Below are positions 17,402 to 26,440 of a DNA stretch of 64,000 nt, piece by piece (positions within the stretch are counted from its first letter, which is position 1; every line of letters begins with the position of its first letter). The stretch is from CAYNVQ01 sp964400735. Lineage in GTDB: Bacteria; Acidobacteriota; Aminicenantia; Aminicenantales; Aminicenantaceae. Both the position numbers and the translations under genes were made by a program. Below the pieces are notes generated by a model that was not told the origin of the DNA, did no database searches, and saw nothing but the letters and a program-made list of their open reading frames with translations. The stretch spans positions 372,001 through 436,000 of the forward strand of contig CAYNVQ010000003.1 in NCBI GenBank assembly GCA_964400735.1, in the 5' to 3' direction.

Positions 17402-19990
17402 TTACTCATACCGAAGGGAATCTGCGGGGTTGGTCAGGGCGGCTTTTGTGGACTGATAGCTGATAGTCAGCAAAGAAGTGGCCGTCACGATAGCCGCAGA
17501 AAGAAAAAAGGCCCACGTGGGAATGCTAATCCGGTAAGCGAAATTTTCCAGCCATTCTTTCATGGCAAAATAAATGATCGGCCATGCCGCTATGTTCGCC
17601 AAAACGACCCATTTGATAAATTCCCTGGATACCATGAGCAGGATTCTCGACAAGGAAGCTCCCAACACTTTCCGGATGCCGATTTCCTTTGTGCGCTGTT
17701 CAAGGAGATAGGAGGATAATCCATATAGTCCTAGACAGGAGATGAAAAGGCCCAGGACGGTGAAAGCCTGAAAAATGGTGCCCATTTTTTCTTCGGACTT
17801 GTAAAGGGTATCGAAGCTTTCATCCAAAAAGATATATTCAAAGGGATGACCGGGATAGAATTCCTGCCATTTCTCTTTGATAAGGGACATGGTCTTCAAA
17901 ATATCATTCCCCTTGAGGCGGATGGAGAGATAGTTCGGTGCGCCCGCTGACATATGAAGGACCAGGGGGGCTATCTCTTCACGAAACGAAGCATAATGGA
18001 AATCCCTTACCACGCCGATGACATTTCCTTTTTTGTTTTGATCCCCGGCCCAAATGATTTTTTTCCCAATGGGTTGATCCCATCCGAAGTTCTTGACGGC
18101 CGCCTCGTTGACGATGTAAGCGTCCTCCAAATCGGTAGGATGATCCCTGGAAAAATTTCGTCCCTCCACGATCTCTATCCCGAGAGTAGGGATGAAATCA
18201 TAGTCCACGAATATCGAATTTCTGGGGTACCATTGGTTTCCTTCCGGAAATATACCCCTGCTTGCTATGCTTTTTCCAGGCACTTCGGCGGAACCGGCGA
18301 CGTTCAGCACTGAGGATTGTTGAAGAAGTTCGGTTCTCAAAGCTCCATATCGAGACATCACAGATCTGCTTCTCAGCGGCAAGACCACTACCTGCTCTTT
18401 TTCAAAGCCCAGGTTTTTGTTCAGGCAATACCGGATTTGGCTTTGGATAATAAATGTACCAGTAATCAAGCCGATGGATATGGTGAACTGAAGAAAAACC
18501 AAGGCCCTTCGGAATAGAATCCCTTTTTTCCCCGCAGAAAGGCTGTCCTTGAGTGTATTCAATGGCTGAAATCTTGATAAGAATAAAGCTGGGTAACTTC
18601 CGGAGATGAATCCGACGATAAGGATGATGCCGGCCAGCATCCCCCCGATAAAAAGGAAATTTCCCGCGCTCAAAATGATATTTTTGCCGGTAAGGCCGTT
18701 GAATTTAGGAAGAAAGAGCAGAACAAGAGCGACGGAAAGCACAGCGGCGAGAACGGAAAAGAGAAACGCTTCTCCCAAAAATTGCTTGATCAACTGGCTT
18801 CGGTGAGCGCCTATAACTTTACGTACCCCCACTTCCTTGGCCCTTTTTGCGGATCTGGCTGTAGAAAGGTTCATGAAATTGATACAGGCTATAGCCAGGA
18901 TAAATAGCGCGATGGTCGAAAAAATATAAACATAAGCGATATCGCCGTTATTGACAGCCATATCCTGATTGAAATTTCTGGAATAGAGATGAATCTCTTC
19001 GATGGGCTGAAGACGCAAGGCCATATTGGTCTGTTTTCCAAAGTGCTTTTTAAGAAAAATAGAAAGTTTCTCATCCAACTGGTCCTGGGAATATTCCTCG
19101 CCCAGTAGAACGTAGGTATAGAATTGCAGAGTTCTCCAGGTGTTCGTGGCCCATTTGTAAGGCATGGATTCAAAAGATGCCAGGAAGTCGAACCGGAAAT
19201 GTGTGTTTTGTGGAATGTCCCTGGCGACACCCGTGACTTTGACCTCGACAGCATCCTGTATGGTGAGCGTTTTTCCCATCGGATCTTCAGATCCGAAATA
19301 TTTCTGGGCCATGCTCTCGGTGAGGACCAGAGAGTTCGGATCTTTAAGCGCGGTTTTTGGGTTCCCTTCCAGAAGCGGAAAAGTGAAAACCTCGAAAATT
19401 GCCGGGTCGGCAAAAAAAAGACTCTTTTCATAAAAATATTTTTCGCCCCTTGAGACAGCCCACTTGTCGATCCAGTTGGGATTGAACAGCCGCACACAGG
19501 AAACGAATTCGGGACATTCCTCGACGAGGGCCGGTCCGAGAAGATCGGGAGATCCCACATTGTTTTCCCATTTACCGTCCACGAACTCGTCGATAATAGT
19601 CCGGTAGATGCGGCCGGAATTGGAATGGAATCTCTCGAAACTCAGCTCATCCCGGACAAAAAGGAAAATCATCAGGCAACAGGCGATTCCTACCGATAGG
19701 CCGAGGATGTTGATTAATGAAAAAGCCTTCTGTCTTTGTATGTTTCTCCAAACGACTTTTAAATAATTCTTTACCATTTCCATTCTCCAATAGAGTGAAT
19801 TTGTTAATGATCTGAGGAGAATCCTCATCAATTGGGTCCAGTACCAGATACGAGCCCTCGTTTTTCCATAATCGTTGTATAATGAATGATACACTTCTTC
19901 GAGATCTCCGGATTTCTCTAGATATTCATCTTTCCTCATGAATATTTTCAGAAGCCAATTGGCCAATCTGGGAGGGACGGCCTTCCCCAT
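17402..19990 (-). CDS. FtsX/MacB-like ABC permease with N-terminal prefix domain
   Basis: 862 aa. Residues 1-85 form a cytosolic 'permease prefix' (PPRLANWLLKIFMRKDEY ... WYWTQLMRIL). Then comes the core: TM1 (FSLINILGLSVGIACCLMIF), a periplasmic MacB-type domain, three TMs of the first FtsX unit, and a second MacB-type domain and FtsX unit with RTKEIGIRKVLGAS, ending NPADSLRYE. The ATG at 19990 lies 2 bases after the PadR stop with GGAG just upstream; the open frame to 20041 overlaps PadR and is less likely. PadR-prefix permease pairs are a known arrangement. No ATPase partner is in the window. Confidence 0.92.
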   Translation of the reverse strand: MGKAVPPRLANWLLKIFMRKDEYLEKSGDLEEVYHSLYNDYGKTRARIWYWTQLMRILLRSLTNSLYWRMEMVKNYLKVVWRNIQRQKAFSLINILGLSVGIACCLMIFLFVRDELSFERFHSNSGRIYRTIIDEFVDGKWENNVGSPDLLGPALVEECPEFVSCVRLFNPNWIDKWAVSRGEKYFYEKSLFFADPAIFEVFTFPLLEGNPKTALKDPNSLVLTESMAQKYFGSEDPMGKTLTIQDAVEVKVTGVARDIPQNTHFRFDFLASFESMPYKWATNTWRTLQFYTYVLLGEEYSQDQLDEKLSIFLKKHFGKQTNMALRLQPIEEIHLYSRNFNQDMAVNNGDIAYVYIFSTIALFILAIACINFMNLSTARSAKRAKEVGVRKVIGAHRSQLIKQFLGEAFLFSVLAAVLSVALVLLFLPKFNGLTGKNIILSAGNFLFIGGMLAGIILIVGFISGSYPALFLSRFQPLNTLKDSLSAGKKGILFRRALVFLQFTISIGLITGTFIIQSQIRYCLNKNLGFEKEQVVVLPLRSRSVMSRYGALRTELLQQSSVLNVAGSAEVPGKSIASRGIFPEGNQWYPRNSIFVDYDFIPTLGIEIVEGRNFSRDHPTDLEDAYIVNEAAVKNFGWDQPIGKKIIWAGDQNKKGNVIGVVRDFHYASFREEIAPLVLHMSAGAPNYLSIRLKGNDILKTMSLIKEKWQEFYPGHPFEYIFLDESFDTLYKSEEKMGTIFQAFTVLGLFISCLGLYGLSSYLLEQRTKEIGIRKVLGASLSRILLMVSREFIKWVVLANIAAWPIIYFAMKEWLENFAYRISIPTWAFFLSAAIVTATSLLTISYQSTKAALTNPADSLRYE

Positions 19991-19992
19991 TC

Positions 19993-20328
19993 TTAGTCTC
20001 CGCCCTCGAGTTCTGACATGATTTGCGGCACCTCTGACCAAATTTTCTCATGGGTTCTGTACAGCTTGATCAAGGCCTCCTTTCCATTCGGGGTAATCCG
20101 GTAATAGAATTTGCTCTTCCCCCCCCGTTCGGGAAGAGGATCTCCCTTTATTTTTTTGACGAACCCCTTCTTCCTCAGCTTATCCAGAGGAGTATAGATG
20201 GAAGCGAAGGACCATCTGGAGCCTGTGTCTCTATAGATTTTTTCGCGGATACTTACACCGTATGCATCGTCCTCGAGTTTAAGAATCGTGATCAAAATGA
20301 TTTCTTCAGAACGGGATAAGAAATTCAT
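19993..20328 (-). CDS. PadR-family transcriptional regulator
   Basis: 111 aa winged helix: DDAYGVSIREKIYRDTG, then the recognition segment WSFASIYTPLDKLRKKGFVKK and the wing KSKFYYRITPNGKEAL, with a C-terminal helix for dimerisation. It is short, like PadR subfamily 2. It is followed 2 bases downstream by the prefix-containing permease, so the two form an operon in which PadR likely represses its own transcription in response to a small molecule or envelope stress. The effector cannot be read from sequence. Confidence 0.93.
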   Translation of the reverse strand: MNFLSRSEEIILITILKLEDDAYGVSIREKIYRDTGSRWSFASIYTPLDKLRKKGFVKKIKGDPLPERGGKSKFYYRITPNGKEALIKLYRTHEKIWSEVPQIMSELEGGD

Positions 20329-20521
20329 GATATTTGTGCCTTTATTAATATCATAATCTGATATTTATCATATCCCATTGTGGATGAGATGTCAAATAGA
20401 AAATAATTTTTCCAACTGATACTGAGGAATAGGAGTTTCTTGCCTCGTTAGATCGTATTTGAGCTGTCATGGAAAGAGGAAACAAAAGCGGATGGCAGCC
20501 TCACTGTGCTTTTTTATGCAG

Positions 20522-20584
20522 TCAAAACGAATCATGGATGATCAGCTCATCCAGCTTCTTCTTGGCTGGAGTTGACGGCCGGCT
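20522..20584 (-). pseudogene. Relic of a nitroreductase C-terminus
   Basis: The minus strand reads PSTPAKKKLDELIIHDSF then TGA, nearly identical to the last 20 residues of the intact nitroreductase at 24470 (PSTPAKKKLDELITYDSF). No upstream part of the gene is present; the adjoining upstream sequence does not continue the reading. It lies between PadR and the permease at 20613, marking a duplication or deletion junction. Confidence 0.7.
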
Positions 20585-20612
20585 GATCGGAGAAAAGTTC
20601 ACTGGGTTTGAT

Positions 20613-22964
20613 TCACTCGTAACGGAGCGAGTCGACCGGATTGGATACGGCTGCCTTTGTTGTGTGGTAGCTGACCGTGACGACAGCGATCATCAGAGCT
20701 ATAAGAGCTGATAATGCAAACAGCCACCATTCCAAACCGATGCGGTATACAAAATTCTGCAGCCATCGGTTCATGGCGTAAAACGCAACGGGCCAGGCAA
20801 TGATATTAGCGATGAGGATTAGCTTAGTGAAGTCCTTGACCAGCAACAAAAAGATATTGCGGATTGAGGCTCCCAGAACCTTGCGCACCCCGATCTCTTT
20901 GGTCCTTCGGTTTATGGCAGATGAAGCTAGCCCCAGAAGACCTAGGCAAGCAATGAACACCGCTATTACGGAAAAGGTGTTGATCAGAGTCCCCAGCCGG
21001 TCTTCCTCCATGTACATTCCAGCGATCTCTTCGTCGATAAAGCTGTAGTTGAACGGGGCATTGGGGGCAAATTCCCTGAATTTGTTTTCGATAAAAGAGA
21101 GTGTGTCCTCCATATTTATTGAAGATATCTTCAGGGAGAAATGATATCCGCGCCCTGGTTCTAAGATAAGCGTAAGGGGACGGATCGATTCATGGAGCGA
21201 AGCGAAGTGGAAATCTTTCATAACGCCTGCGACTCGGCCCATCAAAGTGTCAGCCCTATCTACCCTGAATTGTTTCCCCACAGGCGCGTCCCAGCCCAAA
21301 GCTCTCACCGCAGCCTCGTTCAATATGTAGGCTGATTTCACATCGGAGGGAAAATCCCTGGAAAAGTCTCTACCTTCCTTGATTTCGATTCCGAAGGTGT
21401 CGATAAAATCGTAATCCACTGAGTACCACGCCATCATCAGATCCTGGTCTGGATTTCTGCCTTCCCAGTCGACGCTCTGGTAGGGATGGCTTCCTGGAGA
21501 AAATGTAGATACCGTAGCCCTGGATATGTTGGGATTCTGCAGGAGCTCGGATTTGATGACCTCCGATTTTTTTCTCAGGCTGCTTTCGTAGATGGGAACG
21601 TTAACGATGGAGTCCTGGTTGAATCCCAGATCTTTGTGGTGGATGAAATGGAGCTGCTGGGAAACGGTCACTGCGCTGACGATAAGGGCGATCGAGACCG
21701 AAAACTGAAATACAACCAGGAGGCTTCTGAAAAGAGAGGAGGCTTTGGCCGACGTCAGCTTTCCTTTGAGAGACTGAACAGGATGGATCGAAGAAAGATA
21801 GAAGGACGGATAACTCCCGGATATTAAACCGACCACTACCGTGATCCCGAACATTCCGAGGATAAAAAGCCAGTTCTGGAAATAATCGGGTTGAAGATGA
21901 GTATTGGCCAGAGAGTTAAAAGAGGGAAGAATCACATGGACCAGCAACAAAGCCAGAGGAAGGGCCAGCAAAGCCAGGACAGCTGCTTCTCCCAAAAACT
22001 GTTTGATAAGCTGGGGCTTGCTGGCTCCTATGATTTTTCTCATTCCGATTTCTCTGATCCTCTCCGATGAGCGGGCTATGGAAAGATTCATGAAATTGAT
22101 ACAAGCGAGGACCAGAATAATCACCGCCACGGCAGTAAAGAAATAGATGTACTTGAGCTTTCCATGGGTTTCCAGGTTGATGTTGGTCAGAGGATTCAGA
22201 TGCAGTCCCTTGGGATTTTCCGCATCCCCTCTGTAGGTGCTTAAAAAAGCAGGGCTTTTCTCCTCGAACGCGGAAGGCGGGTAGCCTTCCTGAAGAACGA
22301 CGTAAGTGTGAAAGTTCCAGGCACCCCAGCTGTCCATATAGTTGAAATGGGTGTAGCTGTTGATGAAATCGAACTTGACCAGAAAATCGAAGTCGATATG
22401 GGAATTGGAGGGCGGATTTTTTGCCACTCCGGTGACTTCGAAATCAAATATTTCTCCGATATTCAGGATCTTTCCCAGCGGCTCATCATTGCCAAAATAT
22501 TTTTCAGCCGCTCTTTCGGTCAGGATTATGGAATGGATGTCACTGAGAGCGGTTTCAGGATTTCCCTTTATGAGCGGAAAATGGAACACATCGAAAAAAG
22601 AAGGATCCACCATCAAGAATTTTCTTTCTACATAACTTTCCCCCTCATACCGGATGATGACTCCCTGATTTTCTACGCGGACAGCTTCTTCGACTTCGGG
22701 AAGGTCATTCAGAAGAGCCGGCGCGACCGGGGCTGGCGTAGTCTGACCTGTCTGCGATTCCCCCTCCAGTTCCCACTTGACAACCACCCTGTAAATCCGG
22801 TCGTGTTTTTCATGGAACCTGTCATAGCTCAATTCGTGCTGGACAAACAGAAATATAAGAAAACTGCAGCCCATCCCTACAGCAAGCCCCAGGATGTTGA
22901 GCAAGGAATACATTTTGGCCCTTCTGATGTTTCTTAAAGCGGTTTTAAGATAGTTTTTAATCAT
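20613..22964 (-). CDS. FtsX/MacB-like ABC permease
   Basis: About 783 aa. TM1 is YSLLNILGLAVGMGCSFLIF, followed by a large periplasmic domain (about residues 45-270), three TMs (YFFTAVAVIILVLACINFMN onward), a TM leading into the second periplasmic domain, and three C-terminal TMs with RTKEIGVRKVLGAS and the tail NPVDSLRYE. There is no prefix domain. Two ATGs, 22973 and 22964, follow AAGGAG; the inner one gives the family-standard MIKNYLK start. Expected role: a mechanotransmission-type or efflux permease needing a separate ATPase. Confidence 0.92.
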   Translation of the reverse strand: MIKNYLKTALRNIRRAKMYSLLNILGLAVGMGCSFLIFLFVQHELSYDRFHEKHDRIYRVVVKWELEGESQTGQTTPAPVAPALLNDLPEVEEAVRVENQGVIIRYEGESYVERKFLMVDPSFFDVFHFPLIKGNPETALSDIHSIILTERAAEKYFGNDEPLGKILNIGEIFDFEVTGVAKNPPSNSHIDFDFLVKFDFINSYTHFNYMDSWGAWNFHTYVVLQEGYPPSAFEEKSPAFLSTYRGDAENPKGLHLNPLTNINLETHGKLKYIYFFTAVAVIILVLACINFMNLSIARSSERIREIGMRKIIGASKPQLIKQFLGEAAVLALLALPLALLLVHVILPSFNSLANTHLQPDYFQNWLFILGMFGITVVVGLISGSYPSFYLSSIHPVQSLKGKLTSAKASSLFRSLLVVFQFSVSIALIVSAVTVSQQLHFIHHKDLGFNQDSIVNVPIYESSLRKKSEVIKSELLQNPNISRATVSTFSPGSHPYQSVDWEGRNPDQDLMMAWYSVDYDFIDTFGIEIKEGRDFSRDFPSDVKSAYILNEAAVRALGWDAPVGKQFRVDRADTLMGRVAGVMKDFHFASLHESIRPLTLILEPGRGYHFSLKISSINMEDTLSFIENKFREFAPNAPFNYSFIDEEIAGMYMEEDRLGTLINTFSVIAVFIACLGLLGLASSAINRRTKEIGVRKVLGASIRNIFLLLVKDFTKLILIANIIAWPVAFYAMNRWLQNFVYRIGLEWWLFALSALIALMIAVVTVSYHTTKAAVSNPVDSLRYE

Positions 22965-23039
22965 TGTAGACATTTCTCCTTAGGGAATGGATTTGTCCCA
23001 AACGCAAGGCTGTGGATGCATAACTTCCCCTTATTGCGT

Positions 23040-23175
23040 TCGCTGTTCACGGTCGTATACGCAACGGGTTTTGAGAAGGTTACCATGCAGCCTGTTGGAT
23101 ACGGATGCTTTTATGGATTGGTAGCTGACAGTCAGCAAGGCGGAAATGAGTGCACGCAGCTTGGGCCACTGGATG
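23040..23175 (-). pseudogene. Relic of an FtsX permease C-terminus
   Basis: Minus-strand reading RALISALLTVSYQSIKASVSN matches the last transmembrane segment and tail of the local permeases (LTVSYQxxKAxxxNP). It then degenerates into a frame-disrupted AACCCGTTGCGTATACGA equivalent of NP..LRYE. No remaining upstream domain is recognised in 23176-23423. It is a trace of a lost permease just upstream of the intact one. Confidence 0.6.
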
Positions 23176-23423
23176 TTTGAAAATCCTTTTCTTTCCATCT
23201 GAGAAAGCGTGAGAATGACCAGGATGTGAAAAACGGCAGATTTTTAGGAACTGTTATCCAGAGCTTTCCATCGATTTTTTTCTGGTATTCAGCCAAAGAT
23301 GAAAGCGGCAAAAAAAGAAAAAATGCCTTTATGAGTCCGGATGCCACTACAGCTTTTGTATGGATATTTATTGCAAAACCTCCAATAGATCGTTTTTTTA
23401 AATTATGCTTGACGATGGCTGCA

Positions 23424-24191
23424 TCAATTCGAGACAAATCCTACAAACCGTTTGTCTCCGAAAAGAACGAATACCAGAATGAAACTCAGAACAAGCCCGG
23501 CTGTTGTGATCAAGGTAATATTTTCGAGATGAGCTTTTATGAGTTCTTCGGAGATCAAAGCATCCATCGATCCCGCCACGAAAAAATGGAAGAAAGCGCA
23601 TGTCCATAAGTTGGCTCTCATCTTGAAGAACATGTAACCGATCGGGAATGACATGATCAATCCCGCTGCCACAGAGATCATGATTTCTTGAAGATTGTGT
23701 CCGACCAGGAGATTGGCAACGTGGGCGAGGCCGAAAAATATACCTGTGTACACAGCGGCGATGTGCCATTTGAAAACGGATAAGATTTCATTGAATAAAA
23801 CTCCCCGGAAAAGTCCCTCCTCGAACAGACCGGGCCCGATGAACGCCAAAAAAAGCATAATCAATGAGTGCCCGGATAAACGGATTGGTATGTCGAAGAC
23901 GATGCATCCTCCGATCCAGGACAAAATAAAAGGTAGAGAAGGGATAAATCCTGCGAGAAAGGTTTTCGAAGAAAAATTTTTCAGCCCCAGAAAGGAAAAA
24001 ACTGTGCTGAACTTTCGGGTGTAGAAAATGAGAACTCCAGCGAAAAGCAGAATCAATCTTCCGGCGTAGATGAGAATCCCGCTCCCGAAAGATCTGAAGG
24101 GAGGGAAAATTTTTCCTAAATGAGTGAATCCGGGCACGGATATAAGATAGATGAGGAAAGAAACCATAAAAGCCTTTAGAATGATTTTCAT
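23424..24191 (-). CDS. CPBP-family intramembrane metalloprotease
   Basis: 255 aa, about seven hydrophobic segments. Motif 1 is FEEGLFRGVLF (EExxxR), motif 2 FFGLAHVANL, motif 3 FFHFFVAGSMDA. I place the start at 24191 because AGGAG lies about 8 bases upstream; the frame extends to 24212 without a ribosome site. It is shorter than the CPBP protein at 16034 and not obviously its recent duplicate. It precedes the permease block on the same strand, with a permease relic between. Substrate unknown. Confidence 0.9.
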   Translation of the reverse strand: MKIILKAFMVSFLIYLISVPGFTHLGKIFPPFRSFGSGILIYAGRLILLFAGVLIFYTRKFSTVFSFLGLKNFSSKTFLAGFIPSLPFILSWIGGCIVFDIPIRLSGHSLIMLFLAFIGPGLFEEGLFRGVLFNEILSVFKWHIAAVYTGIFFGLAHVANLLVGHNLQEIMISVAAGLIMSFPIGYMFFKMRANLWTCAFFHFFVAGSMDALISEELIKAHLENITLITTAGLVLSFILVFVLFGDKRFVGFVSN

Positions 24192-24469
24192 CGATGTTCT
24201 CCTGTTTGCCAAAGCGCTACCTCATGCAGACAATCCGGGTCGATCGTTCAGTCTTGATTTCGTTTTCTCATCAGGCGCCTTGCTGTCAGCATCTTTGCTT
24301 GGGGGATTTATTTCGAAATCTATTGAATCGATTTGACAGTCCATTTTTGTCTAGGTAGGAAAAGAAAGATAGGAAATGCCGTGTTAAAAGGGAAGGAGTC
24401 GATGAACACTTCATCGATACCTATAAAATGGAAATCGTTAGGGAAATGTCAGAAGGTGATTCAATAGGG

Positions 24470-25168
24470 TCAAAATGAATCGTAGGTGATGAGCTCATCC
24501 AGTTTCTTTTTGGCGGGAGTTGACGGCCACTCTTCCGGAACGCCGACAGGAGTGACGCAGATCCTTCGGTAGCGGTCCGGTATGTTGAAAACTTTTTTTG
24601 TTACCTGGTCCGTGATGGTATCGGTGAAAAACACGGTTCCGTATCCCAGCGCGCGGGCGGCAAGCATCAAATAGCCTGCAGCCAGCGTGCCGTCGAATTG
24701 ATTGTAGCTGGGCCATTTCGACTGCATATCCACCAAGACCACGATGAATACAGGAGCCTTAAATACATTTTGGAGATAGGCCTTTATTTTTGTCTCGTAT
24801 TTTGCAAGGTCTTCAGCCGCCGGTTTCTGACGATCCTTATAAGCATTCACGCTCGTCGTGATGCAGGTGCTCATCAGTTCGTCGATCTTGGCCCGGTCCC
24901 GAACCACCAGAAATTTCCAGGGTTGCTGGTTCCCGGCTGTCGGCGCCATATGAGCCGCATCCAGGATTTTTATGATATGTTCTTCGGGTACCGGCGCGGA
25001 GGTATAGCTCCGTACCGAACGCCGCTTATGGATAACCTCGAAGACGGACATTTCCTCCGCCGTTTGCTCATCCTTTTCCTGGGTTTTGCCGGGAATGCTC
25101 CAGGCGGTTATCCCCGCTCCGAGCATCAATCCAGATTTTAAAAAATTCCTTCGATCCTGCTTGTTCAT
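24470..25168 (-). CDS. Nitroreductase-family protein with Tat signal
   Basis: 232 aa. The N-terminus DRRNFLKSGLMLGAG is a twin-arginine signal, so the folded FMN protein should be exported. The nitroreductase core begins VIHKRRSVRSYTSAPVPEEH, continues with HMAPTAGNQQPWKFLVV and ends with VPEEWPSTPAKKKLDEL. The family reduces nitro or quinone-like compounds, or acts as an oxidoreductase using FMN. AAGGAGG lies about 7 bases before the ATG. A weak sigma-54 promoter lies about 75 bases upstream. A C-terminal relic of a second copy lies at 20522. Confidence 0.92.
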   Translation of the reverse strand: MNKQDRRNFLKSGLMLGAGITAWSIPGKTQEKDEQTAEEMSVFEVIHKRRSVRSYTSAPVPEEHIIKILDAAHMAPTAGNQQPWKFLVVRDRAKIDELMSTCITTSVNAYKDRQKPAAEDLAKYETKIKAYLQNVFKAPVFIVVLVDMQSKWPSYNQFDGTLAAGYLMLAARALGYGTVFFTDTITDQVTKKVFNIPDRYRRICVTPVGVPEEWPSTPAKKKLDELITYDSF

Positions 25169-25242
25169 TCGATGGCCTCCTTTTTGTTATTTATCACTGA
25201 AAACAGAAATTTCTTTTAAGGGTAATTATAGTACTCATCCTA

Positions 25243-25258
25243 CGCATTTATTTTTCCA
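25243..25258 (-). promoter_or_regulatory. Weak sigma-54-like promoter of nitroreductase
   Basis: Minus strand TGGAAAAATAAATGCG: the GG-N10-GC spacing is kept, but the -24 box has A instead of C at its fourth base. The predicted start is about 66 bases from the ATG. Confidence 0.35.
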
Positions 25259-25409
25259 TTAATCTCCTCTCTCCGAGGCATTCATTTTGCCCTGAGGTAA
25301 ATTTGCTTGACTTTGAAGAGTCCGACCTGAAAATTGATTCACGTATTGATGAAACCAATTTCTTTCCTAATTTTTAGGGGGCGGTCATTCTGAATAAAAT
25401 TGAGGGTAT

Positions 25410-26405
25410 CTATTTCCTCAACATTGTCAAATCGTTCTCATACAGTTTATAAAGCTTTCCTCTTTCGCTGGCGATAATAATTGCAGGGCCATCCAGGCAA
25501 ACGGCCTCGATGTGTTCTGCCTTTATTGGAAGCCACGATATCTCCCCATTAAAAAAGTCGTCGGATTTTTTTCCCACTTTAAACAACCAGATTGAGCCAA
25601 ATGTCAAAATGACCAGCTTCATACCATCAGGTGAAATATCTGCTCCTGACACCTGTCCGTGGATATTGAATCGTCCAATTAGTTTTGCTGGATTCTTCTC
25701 AAAAGGTTTAATCGAATCCAGACGGTAGAGTTTGGTATAGCTGTCACTCCTGTGTTTGGTCAAAATGTATAGTTTTCCATTTTTCCAGAACATGGCTTCT
25801 GCATCGAAGTTTTTCTCTTTTGGCGGGTTGGATTTCTGATCAGGATAATAAAAAGAAATCTTTTTGCTTATGGATGTGATGACGGTTTCGAATGGATAAG
25901 GTTCTTCGACAACATAAATGCAAAGGTCTCTCCGGGTATTGCTGTTGTTGCCTATATCTCCAATGTATAAATTGCCTGCATCGTCGGCGGCTATGCATTC
26001 CCAATCGACATTCACCGCATCAGGAATCTTTATCCCTGCATAATCTTTCATCCATAAGGGGCGAATGATATGGCCGTCGGCTTTAATGGGGAAAATGCGG
26101 GATTCATCACCAGAATCATTGTGGGTCCAGTAAACATCCTTCCACTGCCGGCTTTTGACCAATCCAGAAGCCTCATTTATTGCGGGGAAATCCATTGTTG
26201 CATATGGATGCAAATCAACCGCTTTTTTTTCAGGCAAGGTAATTTCAACTGTTTTTGCTGAGGTCTCGTTTGAGGCAGATCTTGTAAAAAACATGATCAA
26301 TGCTATGGGAATCAAACTCAAGCATTTTCCCCTAAACAATGAAGCTCGATTAGGTTTTCTGTAATTTCGCATGGTTATATTTCGCATGGCTTTTTTAAAG
26401 TGCAA
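25410..26405 (-). CDS. Exported beta-propeller-like protein
   Basis: 331 aa. After a basic N-terminus and a hydrophobic stretch (CLSLIPIALIMFF) come repeated WD/NHL-like strands: EASGLVKSRQWKDVYWTHND, ECIAADDAGNLYIGDIGNN, DAEAMFWKNGKLYILTKH, SGADISPDGMKLVILTFG, HIEAVCLDGPAIIIASE. These suggest a secreted propeller of unknown ligand. Three in-frame ATGs (26405, 26387, 26372) lack a clear Shine-Dalgarno, so the exact start is open. It follows the ferredoxin-type gene by 35 bases on the same strand and may be co-transcribed. Confidence 0.78.
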   Translation of the reverse strand: MHFKKAMRNITMRNYRKPNRASLFRGKCLSLIPIALIMFFTRSASNETSAKTVEITLPEKKAVDLHPYATMDFPAINEASGLVKSRQWKDVYWTHNDSGDESRIFPIKADGHIIRPLWMKDYAGIKIPDAVNVDWECIAADDAGNLYIGDIGNNSNTRRDLCIYVVEEPYPFETVITSISKKISFYYPDQKSNPPKEKNFDAEAMFWKNGKLYILTKHRSDSYTKLYRLDSIKPFEKNPAKLIGRFNIHGQVSGADISPDGMKLVILTFGSIWLFKVGKKSDDFFNGEISWLPIKAEHIEAVCLDGPAIIIASERGKLYKLYENDLTMLRK

Positions 26406-26440
26406 TTCATTTTAGTTGCGTATTCATTATCGTGCTTTTT

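Noticed and set aside
23132..23437. 101-codon minus-strand frame between CPBP and the permease
   Set aside because: No ribosome site and no coherent domain; part of it crosses the permease relic in another frame.
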